Below are positions 20,201 through 28,229 of a stretch of 64,000 nt of DNA, one piece after another. Made by a program: the position numbers and the translations under genes. The notes beneath the pieces were generated by a model. The model made no database searches and was not told where the DNA came from. It saw only the letters and a program-made list of their open reading frames with translations. Positions within the stretch are counted from its first letter, which is position 1, and every line of letters begins with the position of its first letter. The DNA lies in the NCBI GenBank assembly GCA_965240325.2, contig OZ251229.1, forward strand, positions 1,674,001-1,738,000, in the 5' to 3' direction. The stretch is from Rebecca billardiae RCC1528 (lineage: Eukaryota; Haptophyta).

Positions 20201-20693
20201 GCCGCGCCCGTCACGGCTGCCGCGCCCGTCGATGGTGCCCGCGATCACTCCGACCTTGATCTCGCGCCTCAGCAAGAGAGCGTCGCCGGTGCCGAGCCTG
20301 CGGCGCGGCTCTGGCCTGCCGGACGAGTGCGTCGTCATCGGCGGCGGCGGCGGCGGCGGCGCGGATCACGACTGGGAGACCTCGCCCATGCTGCTGCAGC
20401 ATCGCTCGGAATTGCTCGTCGCGCGGAGCGCTTCGCAGCCCGGCACCGAGCTGACGGACTCGCAGGGCGCGTCATGCAGCTCGCGGCACCGGGACGGCAG
20501 CAGCAGCGCGGTCAGGCTGCCGCACGTGCCCTCCGGGCGGGGCGCTCGGTTGCGCTCGGTTGAGAGCAGCTCGTCTCGCTCGCCCGGCAACTCGCCCGCG
20601 TTCCGCCTGCCGCAAGGACCGCCGCTTCCTGGGAGCGCAGCTGCTGGCGGAGGCAGTGCGGACGTCAGCGCGGACTTTGACGAGATCGTGTGA
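14224..20693 (+). CDS. Secreted Cys-rich multi-span membrane protein fused to nucleoside-hydrolase-like domains
   Basis: Exons 14224-16786 and 16891-20693, 2121 aa. ATG at 14224 gives a clean signal peptide (MRAVGGLLIGLLLSIVRA). Residues ~22-215 are ephrin-receptor/GCC2-like Cys-rich repeats (CEPCPAGHVSAAGASACTPC). About eight hydrophobic segments follow (near 225, 275, 335, 397, 457, 538, 567 and 615). From ~648 there is an inosine/uridine-preferring nucleoside-hydrolase-like fold: TAPGEDLDGEMALLLAKW, then VVVMGG (~794), NNRLDVGAANYFYSAC (~822) and YDATALVAAVPAL (~940, after the intron). The usual DxDPGxDD metal site has lost Asp residues, so catalysis is doubtful. A second, shorter copy of the C-terminal hydrolase region occurs at ~1471-1584 (GIPMRLVS echoes GIPMSIVT). 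The rest is disordered, Ser/Arg-rich. Probably a plasma-membrane sensor; ligand unknown. Confidence 0.85.
16787..16890 (+). other. Intron of the nucleoside-hydrolase-like fusion gene
   Basis: 104 nt, GTGCGCGCGC..GGCGCGCAG, phase 1. Joining GCA-G to CA-CCC gives ..RHAACAAPVPRETYDF.., which reconnects the two long ORFs in the middle of the hydrolase-like domain. Confidence 0.85.
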
Positions 20694-20780
20694 CGCGACG
20701 ACGACCTATTAAGTACTGCTGCATATAGATATGCTCATCATCGCGCGTCGTCGATGTCCGGGTATCATCCGAGCGTGCAC

Positions 20781-20940
20781 TTATGGCCCGCGGTGTAGGG
20801 CGGAGCGCGTAGCGTGGAGCCCCGCCGGGGGCCCTCACTACGTTGTCAAAAAGATCTTTTGATCAAAGAAAAGGGGACGGGGGACGATTTTGAGGGGTGT
20901 TGGAGGGTGAGTTTTCGCTTTTTCGAGGGGTACGTTGGCC
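20781..20940 (+). repeat. Dispersed repeat with A/T-rich palindrome, copy 1
   Basis: TTATGGCCCGCGGTGTAGGG..GTGGAGCC, then AAAAAGATCTTTTGATCAAA and GGGGACGGGGGACGATTTT. The reverse complement of 47470-47620 matches throughout. It sits about 90 bp past the stop at 20693. Confidence 0.85.
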
Positions 20941-21138
20941 CATAGTGCTCTGCATTAGCAACTACGCGCTTGACGAAATAAGCGCGCCCACGCCATTCCG
21001 CATAAGTCGATGGACGGACGTGGGATCAGATACCCCGGGGGTGAAACAAGTGAGTATTTTTGTCATTCTTGTATGCTGGAGTACGAGTTTGCCGAGCGAC
21101 GTTTGATTGTTTTGGGTCGAAAACAGCTATGAGGCCAG

Positions 21139-21350
21139 ATGCTTCTGAATAGCGCTTTGTTTAAACACCTACCCGCCTGTCTCGATGGATGAACCGCCCT
21201 ATAATATTAAAAGAGATTCTTTTGAATAGCGCTTGTTCAACCACATTACCCGCCTGCCTCGATGGATGAACCGCCTGTGCACTAATATTAAACGAGATTC
21301 TTTGAATGGCGCCTATGGCGGCTTGTTAAAACGTAACAAGTTACCCGCCT
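21139..21350. repeat. Short tandem repeat, ~80-bp unit, 2.5 copies
   Basis: The unit contains TTGAATAGCGCTTGTT, ACCCGCCTGCCTCGATGGAT, GAACCGCC and AATATTAAAAGAGATTC. The third copy is partial and diverged. Confidence 0.85.
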
Positions 21351-22038
21351 ACAAACCGGGCCTAAGCGCAACCTTTTGAAAGTGCATGTTGATGTGCATG
21401 GTCAGGGTCCTCCTCAACTACTGCATGTCGGCGTACTGCGTGCGCGCGCGGCGCGCTGTTATTTACCGATGCATCACTTGGTGCTGGAAACATAGGCCAT
21501 ACACGGGCACTTGGAAGTGATCAAGTTTTGCTACCTATTCGCAATAAGTTGGATACTGGGAGCCGCCAGGCGCGCGCGGGGCGCCCTACGCTCACTTATT
21601 CGACCGAGCACGGACGGCCCTCGACTCTCGAGCTGCTCGCTCGCTCGTTCGCGTTCGCTTCGTCGCTGCGGCGCCCTGACCGGGGACGTGCGTGTCGGCG
21701 CCGCGTACGCCGCGGTGCGCGCGCGGTGGCGGGAGCCGGCCGGCCGCTGGTCTCCCCCTCGCGCTCTGCTCTCGCCCTCGCGCTCCGCTCCGGCTCTCCC
21801 CGAGGCGTCGCGCGCGTCTCGCTCGGTCCGGTCCGTCGCCAGGCCGTGCCGACGGCGCGCCCACAGCGCCCCGCTGCAAAGCATGCGCGACGAGATCGCG
21901 GCGGCGGGGGCGGCGAGATCGCGGCGGAGGCGGCGGGCAACAGCCTGCCCGCGGGCGTGTTCGTCGCTCGAGGAGGAGCGCGCAAGGGCGAGCCGAGTCC
22001 GGAGCACGCTCACGAGCTTGTCGCTCGGACGCTTCGAG

Positions 22039-22980
22039 GATGAGTGAGCGCGCCGAGCACGCAGCGGAGATGAGCCGGATGCGCCCGGAGTTCGCGCAGC
22101 TGAAGGGCGAGCTCGAGCACGCGAGCTCGCTCCTCGACGCCGAGCGCGAGCTCCTCCTCAACTCGGTCGACGGCGGCGCTGAGGTGCAGCAGCGTGAGGA
22201 CGAGCAGCCAGCCAGTCCCGAACGCTCGCAAGACACTGCTGCACGCAAGCGGCGGCCACGTAGCGCGAGGAGCTGCGCTGGGAATGCGCCGCGCGCGTCG
22301 ACGCGGCGATCACCGGGCTGCAGGCCTCGGCCGTCGACGCGTTGCGCACCCTCGCCGCCAGCCGCGACGAGTCCGCCGTCGAGCTGCAGCCGAGCTGCAG
22401 CCGAGCTGCGCGCGCAGATGGGCGGCGTCACAGGCACACAGACACTGACAGACAGGCCGTGCATGCCAGCACGTGCGCGCGGAGGCGCTGTGCGCCGAGC
22501 TGGCGAAGCGCGACGCCGAGCGCGACGCGCTGCGCGACGCGGCGACGGACGCGCTGGGCGCGCGCGGCGCCCTCGTCGCGACGCCCCGTGCAGCAGCTCG
22601 AGCAGCCAGCTGTGCGGAGTAGACGGCCGTCGAGGCGATCGGCGCCGGTTCAGGAGCGCGCACAGGCTCCGAGCCTGCCGTTGGCTGGCCGCCGCCGTCT
22701 TCGAGGCCGCCGACGCGGCGGAGGAGGCGGCGGGCGAGCACGGCGGCGCGGTGGAGCAGGCGCGCACGCGCGGCGGCAGGCGCGACGCGCCGCTCGCCTC
22801 GTTCCACCCCGAGCTCCGCTCGCTCGGTCTCGGTGCGCGGCTGCGCAGCGGCAGGCCGGGGCAGCCGAGTGGCGCGCGCTCTCGCTCTGCCGGCACGAGG
22901 CGCGCCGGCTGAGCGACCAGCGGCCCGTCGTCGAGCGCATGGCGCAGCGCGAGCACCTCAAGCAGGTGCGCCCGCACGCG
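22039..22980 (+). pseudogene. Decayed coiled-coil protein gene
   Basis: Pieces of one likely coiled-coil protein lie in order but in different frames: MSERAEHAAEMSRMRPEF (22039), EELRWECAARVDAAITGL (near 22270), AEALCAELAKRDAERDAL (near 22482), AAVFEAADAAEEAAGEHG (near 22690) and RRLSDQRPVVERMAQREH (near 22900). A small tandem duplication (CCGAGCTGCAG) near 22385 breaks one frame. After LKQ there is a plausible GTGCGCCC donor. Several introns could explain some frame changes, but there are too many breaks over about 900 bp, so I call it a pseudogene. No family recognised. Confidence 0.4.
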
Positions 22981-23138
22981 CGCACGCGCCGGCCCGCGCC
23001 GCGCGGCGCCTCTCGCCCTGCGCGCGCGCGCCGCCCCAGCGGCCGCTTCCCCGCGCGCGGCCCGCGCGGCGACAGTCCTCAGGCGAACTGTTACTCACAT
23101 GTCAGACTGACAGTGACAGCCGACGGCCGACGGAGGGT

Positions 23139-23203
23139 GCACCGCGGGCCTCTAACTGCGTTGGTTCTACGGAAGGACCGCGGAACGCGGTCATATCGTC
23201 TAT
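23139..23203 (+). repeat. Dispersed repeat ending at a microsatellite, copy 1
   Basis: GGAGGGTGCACCGCGGGCC..TGGTTCTACGGAAGGACCGC..GAACGCGGTCATAT. The reverse complement of 43666-43740 matches. Here the element end is followed by (CT)n. Confidence 0.8.
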
Positions 23204-23218
23204 ATCTACTCTGCTCTC

Positions 23219-23221
23219 TCT

Positions 23222-23272
<51 letters not shown>

Positions 23273-23298
23273 CTCTCTCATCTCTCTCTCTCTCTCGA
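23219..23298. repeat. (CT)n microsatellite
   Basis: CT repeats with a few interruptions, directly after the dispersed repeat end. Confidence 0.97.
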
Positions 23299-23487
23299 TC
23301 TCTATCAACGCGACATGATTGGACTACATAATCGGGTTATCGGTGACAGACTTCTGTTACGTCAGTGAGCTGTAGTCAGCTGACGTGGTCTGAGCAGCCC
23401 GACTGCTCATCAGCCGCCAGCACTGCTGCGCCTCTGACGTCTTCGACTTCGGACTGAGTCACACTCTGAGGCTCAGACTGACGACAT

Positions 23488-23536
23488 ACAGTTTACTAAG
23501 AATAAGAGACGCACACAGCTCAGGCAGGCGAGATTG
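23488..23536. repeat. Single arm of the dispersed palindromic repeat family
   Basis: ACAGTTTACTAAGAATAAGA continuing GACGCACACAGCTCAGGCAG GCGAGATTGA is near-identical to 57065-57113. Confidence 0.9.
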
Positions 23537-24414
23537 AGTATTGACGAGTCCGCGCGTAAGAGCTTCTACAGTAGTGTCACAGCTACTGACAACGTAAGTC
23601 GCTATATCGATTGATGAGCCCAGGTAGTAGTAGGCGACAGCTGCCACTGCGATAATCGATATATATGATGTAGTCATCAATCACATCAATGTCGTCACAA
23701 TAATGAGCGCGCGCCAGGCGGCTGCGTGACAGCGTCAGCAGCATGGAAACCGCATCAGCACTCATCAATCAGCCGAGCTCTGCTGCAGCAGCCGCAGCAG
23801 CCGCCGCACAACACGCTGCCGAGGGCACGGGTACTGGCCCACCGCCCACTGGCTACTACGGTACCGTACTCAGTACTCGGCTGAAGCGCCCCGCCGGGCT
23901 CGGCTGACAGTGACACAACCGCCGGATGATCATGATGCCACTGGTCAGTCACTGCGGATGGAGTCTGACACAGTCTCACTCCGTGCTGATGACTCTGACT
24001 GATACCACGGCTTATAAAATAAAGTCGTCGTCGTATAGCACTATCAGTCTGAACGTTATAGTGATGACGATGAGCTTAGGTCTTATAGGATCGTGACAGC
24101 AGCCGCGACTACATTGGCGCGCAACTTACAGTCAGGTATCACTATGCCGACAGTATGCGCATGCGATGATGATGCTGCTCGGATTATAGTGGCAGATGTG
24201 TGATGGCCTGTGACGATATGCTGAATATTAAGCGCAGTTATTGACGCGATGATGATCGTTATATTAATGAATATGAGCACGCAGCATCGTCCTATTTACG
24301 AGAGGCTGATGATCGATGCTAATGAAGGCACGGCAGTCAGGTCGTCCGCAGTGTCAGTCAGCATGCTGCGCCGTTCAGATCCGAGGCCATCGCAGAGGCC
24401 GCGCCGGTCGTTCG

Positions 24415-26937
24415 TCAAAAGACATGCCAGCTGACGGCAGCGAGCGCCTTGCGGAGGGCAGTGCGCACGCACTCGTGGAATGCCGAGTACGGGTCGATGC
24501 CCTCGTCATTCGCAAACTGCAGCTCGATCAGCTCGCGGATCAGGCGGTCGTCCTCCACGTCCGCCGCGTGCGCCTCTCGCGCGTCCACGCTCGCGAGTAC
24601 GCGCTCGATCGCGCCACGGTCGTTCTGCAGCACGCGCACGAACTGCGCGCGCTGCGCCGACGAGAAGGCGACGTTGAGGCCGATGTGCTGATACCCCTCG
24701 AGCTGCGGCCACACCGCCTCGTACAGGCACCAGAGGCGCTCGAGGGCGAGCGGGCTGTCCCAGGGCTCGAGGACGAGGACGACGCTGCCGATGGCGCGCT
24801 CGATCTGGCCCACGTCAGCGACCGCGCTCGCCGGCACGTGCGCCGGGCGGCACGAGGTCACGTCGAGCCAGAAGAAAAGCTCGTGCTCCTCCAGCCTGTG
24901 CGTCTGCACGTGCACGTCGAGCGCGTCGAGCAGCCGCCAGAACGGGCAGCCGCCGGCGTGGGAGACGAAGATGCGTGCAGGACCGGCGGCGGGCGCGCCG
25001 TCCGCGGTGCATGCGCCCGCGTGCACGCAGCACTCCGCGATGGACTGCGCGCCGGCGGTCTCGCCGCCCACTGCGGCGAGCGCGCGCTCGCCCAACTCAT
25101 GCGTCGTCACGTCCGCGCTCGCGCCGAGCGAGCGCCCGAGCTCGCGGAGGTAGGCCCTCGACACACCGAGCAGCATCCACGGTGGCGGCGGCGAGTGGGC
25201 TGAGGCGAGCGGCGCGGTGCGCGCGCGCTCGGCCCACCACCGGCGGCCGAGCTCGCGCGTCTGCTCGAGGGCAGCCACCGAGTGGCCTTCTGCTGCGATG
25301 CGGACCCTCGTCGGGAGCATGTGTCTGGTTCGAGGCCTCTGCCGCCAGATGGCGACGCGCGCAGCACGGCCGTCGTGGGAGCTCGGCGCGGCTGGGATCA
25401 CCCGCGCCGCCCCGGCTGGGCTGGAGAGGCGGTCGAGGGGGGCTCGCGAGCCGCTCGACATGCGGTTGGTGAGCTCGGACGGCGAGTCGCGCGTGCCCAT
25501 CTCCGTCGTCATCGACGCAGAGATGGACGACGGCCGGGGCGATGGCGCAATCTCCTTCTGGCTCGGCGCCGAGCGCAGCCGCACGCGCAGCATCCGCAGT
25601 GCGCGCCACGCGCGCACCGTCAGCTGCCGCAGCGGGCCCACGGGCGGCGGCCTGCCCATCGGGCAGAAGGCGTCGACGGTAGCGTACGAGGAGAACCCCA
25701 TCGAGGCCGCGAAGACGAAGAGCACGGCGAGGTAGCTCCACGGATTCTCCAGCGACAGCGGCAAGGTGAGGCCGGGCACGAGCGCGCAGAAGGAGAAGAT
25801 GACCGTCAGCCGCATCCGATACACGAGCCGGGAGAAGAGCGGCGCGGGCAGGGCGTGGCGGAGGCGGTGGCTGACGCGCGCGCACGTCAGGGCCGCGAGT
25901 GCGCACATCACGGCCGGCATCGCCACGAGCACGAGCACGATCTTGGCCAGCCGCAGCCAGTGCGCATGGTGCCAGAGGTGGCCGAGCGAGGTGACAATGT
26001 CGACCGCGAGCGAGGCAACGCCTAGGCCGACCACCCCGTGCCGGAACCGCGCACGCCTCTGCAGCCGGGGCAGCGCGACACCCGCGTCGTCGCTGGCTTG
26101 CGCGAAGTACGCGAGGAAGAGCCCAGTCGTTGCCGTGCCCATGGCCACGCTCAGCGAGGAGAACATCGGCCCGACCACGGAGGGCAGCAGACCCGTCGAG
26201 TGCAGAGGGTCAAGGGCCATCACGAGCACGCGCTCGACGTTCAGCAAGATCTCGGCGGCGAGGAGGACCTGCGGGATGGAGAGGCTCACGCCGCCGTCCG
26301 CCCGCACGAACGCCCACAGCCGGCACGCGGCGAGCTCGATCACCGCGACCGCGATCAGCCCGAGCAAAGCGCGCCAGAGTGCCATCCACGGCGACGCCCA
26401 CATCAGCTCCCACTTGGTCACGGAGGGGCGTACCTCGACGGCGAGGCGCTGGCCGCGCTCGAGGGCGCTGATGAGTGGGACCGCGGCGCGCTGAGTGATG
26501 GACGCCGCGACCGGCCGGTCCAGCTCGCGCGAGTCGCCGAACGCCCAGAAATTCTTGTCTCGGCCCGGCGTCGGATTGAACGTCAACTCCCTGTGTTGAA
26601 ACATGAGCATCGCGAGGGCACCCGCGTCGCCGAGCCCGCGGGCGAACGACTCCACGCTGCGACCTTTGAGCTCGATATCAACGAGCACAGCCACGCGGCC
26701 GCGCACGTCCGCCCGCACCCGCGGCGGAGCCGTCTTTGATTGCGTGTCGAGGTCGGCGCTCGTCACGAGCGTGAGCTCGCCGCGTACAACAAAGTGCTCC
26801 GGCGAGAAGGCGTAGCGGGCTGCGATGAGCGGCGGGGCGTCGCGCAGACTCGGTGGGCCCTCGATGACGCGCAGCTGCGCGCGCGAGCCCACCGCAAGCC
26901 AGGCGAGGCATAAGCTGGCGAGGTGCGCTCGCGTCAT
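24415..26937 (-). CDS. Seven-span membrane protein with C-terminal TIR-like domain
   Basis: 840 aa, single exon, ATG at 26937. A signal peptide (MTRAHLASLCLAWLAVGSRA) precedes a ~160-aa extracellular part whose ARYAFSPEHFVVRGELTLV..VLVDIELKGRS resembles a PA-type domain (weak). Seven hydrophobic segments lie at about 186-212, 219-243, 258-279, 298-320, 331-353, 376-395 and 399-420. A Ser/Arg-rich linker follows, then from ~655 a TIR-like fold: RIFVSHAGGCPFWRLLDAL, FFWLDV (~687), SVVLVLEPWDSPLALERLWC (~720-736). The F(F)WLD and PW..P..L.R.WC patterns are, to my knowledge, typical of an expanded algal TIR-like family. Inference: an extracellular or membrane sensor signalling through a cytosolic TIR-like module. 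Whether it has NADase activity cannot be judged. Tandem with the kinase gene at 27357 on the same strand. Confidence 0.85.
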   Translation of the reverse strand: MTRAHLASLCLAWLAVGSRAQLRVIEGPPSLRDAPPLIAARYAFSPEHFVVRGELTLVTSADLDTQSKTAPPRVRADVRGRVAVLVDIELKGRSVESFARGLGDAGALAMLMFQHRELTFNPTPGRDKNFWAFGDSRELDRPVAASITQRAAVPLISALERGQRLAVEVRPSVTKWELMWASPWMALWRALLGLIAVAVIELAACRLWAFVRADGGVSLSIPQVLLAAEILLNVERVLVMALDPLHSTGLLPSVVGPMFSSLSVAMGTATTGLFLAYFAQASDDAGVALPRLQRRARFRHGVVGLGVASLAVDIVTSLGHLWHHAHWLRLAKIVLVLVAMPAVMCALAALTCARVSHRLRHALPAPLFSRLVYRMRLTVIFSFCALVPGLTLPLSLENPWSYLAVLFVFAASMGFSSYATVDAFCPMGRPPPVGPLRQLTVRAWRALRMLRVRLRSAPSQKEIAPSPRPSSISASMTTEMGTRDSPSELTNRMSSGSRAPLDRLSSPAGAARVIPAAPSSHDGRAARVAIWRQRPRTRHMLPTRVRIAAEGHSVAALEQTRELGRRWWAERARTAPLASAHSPPPPWMLLGVSRAYLRELGRSLGASADVTTHELGERALAAVGGETAGAQSIAECCVHAGACTADGAPAAGPARIFVSHAGGCPFWRLLDALDVHVQTHRLEEHELFFWLDVTSCRPAHVPASAVADVGQIERAIGSVVLVLEPWDSPLALERLWCLYEAVWPQLEGYQHIGLNVAFSSAQRAQFVRVLQNDRGAIERVLASVDAREAHAADVEDDRLIRELIELQFANDEGIDPYSAFHECVRTALRKALAAVSWHVF

Positions 26938-27356
26938 GTGACGACGCGCCCCCTTCGCCGCTGCGCACTATGAGAAGTTCAAAGTGCTACGATGCCGCAG
27001 ACCTACCGGCCAAGGGCCAACTGATTACGTGGTTCAGGCGGCTGAGGTTTGGAGCTTGCATCGCCCCAGTGAAGCTGCCAAATCACTAGTCAGTCCCGAT
27101 TAGAGGCAAGGCTGTTGACGCGACCCGGATAACCACACCATAAGCCATGTGGTTGCGTCGACGAATTGGAAGAGTAATCGATGTCGACCAATCGTGGATG
27201 GCCTTCTATATTTGAATGTTTCCAAGACAAGTTCGACGAAATAAGGTTACCCACATTGTATGGATTGCGGTTAACTCTCGATACCTGTAACAGGCATATG
27301 GGTACGGTATGAATGACATCTCGCAAGTCCTCAACGACCGCGAGCAAGATCATGCC
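26938..27356. other. Intergenic, no feature recognised
   Basis: About 420 bp of lower GC between two minus-strand genes. No repeat or ORF of note. It should hold the promoter of the gene at 26937. Confidence 0.4.
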
Positions 27357-28049
27357 TCACGCATCCGCACCTCGCGACATTGCCATTTCCCGCGTGCAGA
27401 GAAAGGTGATGACACGGTCGCGGGTCGCATCGAAGTCCGCCTCGTCGCCCGTGTCCACTCTCAGCACGGGCCACCCGGCCACCGCCTCGAACCGCGCGCG
27501 CACTTGCGAGTAGAGTGCCGGGCCGCGGCTTGCAACAGGGTGTTGCCCAGCATCCCTGGCAAGCCTCGCTTCCGCTGTCTCCGGTGCACAGTCGCATTCG
27601 ATGATGGCCACACGAGCATGCGCGCGTGCGAAGCGGTCGAGTGTCCGAGCACTCGCAAAAGTGCAGCCGTCGACAAACACGACGTGTCCTTGCCGTGCCA
27701 AGCACTCCACGAGGGCGAGCACAGCTTCGTCCAGCACTCGCTTCTCCGCGTCGTCGTACCGCGGACGTGGGTAGATGTGCGACCACAGCTCATCTCGCGA
27801 AACGCGCAAGACACACGCGTCGTCCATCGCGGCGATGACACGCCGAACCAGGTGCGACTTCCCCACACCGGGGCAGCCGCGGAAGAGTACCACACCTCCT
27901 CGGCCGGCCGGCTGCAGCCGCGCCTCGCCCGACTCACGCGGTCGATGTCTCCGAATCTGAATCTGGCGTCGCCAGAGCAACCGCGCGCCGAGCATGGCGA
28001 CAGCCGCCGCCGCCGTCACCGTGGCTGCGGCTGCTGCTCGCCCTCCCAT
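27357..28049 (-). CDS. Membrane-anchored P-loop kinase (AAA_33/polynucleotide-kinase-like)
   Basis: 230 aa, single exon, ATG at 28049 (MGGRAAAAATVTAAAAVAML). The N-terminus is a short hydrophobic Ala/Val segment followed by Arg-rich residues, as in a membrane anchor or organelle signal. The Walker A motif is FRGCPGVGKSHLVRRV (~55-70). Next come SRDELWSHIY, a hydrophobic strand ending in Asp (HVVFVDGCTF, Walker-B-like) and IIECDCAPETAEARLARD, matching the nucleobase-binding/LID part of small zeta-toxin or polynucleotide-kinase-like P-loop proteins. The length suits a single kinase domain. Substrate unknown. It is transcribed divergently from the gene at 28230 across a 180-bp gap. Confidence 0.85.
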   Translation of the reverse strand: MGGRAAAAATVTAAAAVAMLGARLLWRRQIQIRRHRPRESGEARLQPAGRGGVVLFRGCPGVGKSHLVRRVIAAMDDACVLRVSRDELWSHIYPRPRYDDAEKRVLDEAVLALVECLARQGHVVFVDGCTFASARTLDRFARAHARVAIIECDCAPETAEARLARDAGQHPVASRGPALYSQVRARFEAVAGWPVLRVDTGDEADFDATRDRVITFLCTREMAMSRGADA

Positions 28050-28229
28050 GATGTCTTGTCAGCAGACCCACGACGCCATGCTGGACGATCGGTCCCGCAG
28101 TGTCTTTTTAAAAAAAAACGTAAAAATCCTAGAACTAATAAGTTTCGCGGGGTTTTCCGGCTGGAGCTGGAGTGCTCGGGACCGACAACGCCCACGGTGT
28201 GACGCGCTCGATCATTGGCCGCCGGCGGC
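28050..28229. promoter_or_regulatory. Short shared 5' region of two divergent genes
   Basis: 180 bp separate the divergent start codons at 28049 (-) and 28230 (+). The middle is A/T-rich (TTTTTAAAAAAAAACGTAAA near 28105) in otherwise GC-rich DNA. A bidirectional promoter is the simplest reading. No specific factor site recognised. Confidence 0.4.

Larger units (their letters stand above)
20694..22038. other. Intergenic repeat-bearing region
   Basis: Contains the dispersed repeat at 20781-20940 and a short tandem repeat at 21139-21350. From about 21560 it is GC-rich, with several overlapping frames that may be flank or remnants of the decayed coiled-coil gene at 22039. Confidence 0.4.
22981..24414. 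other. Intergenic region with repeats
   Basis: Holds a repeat fragment and (CT)n tract (23139-23298) and one arm of the palindromic family (23488-23536). The rest is moderate-GC DNA with many short stops and no gene I can support. Confidence 0.45.
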
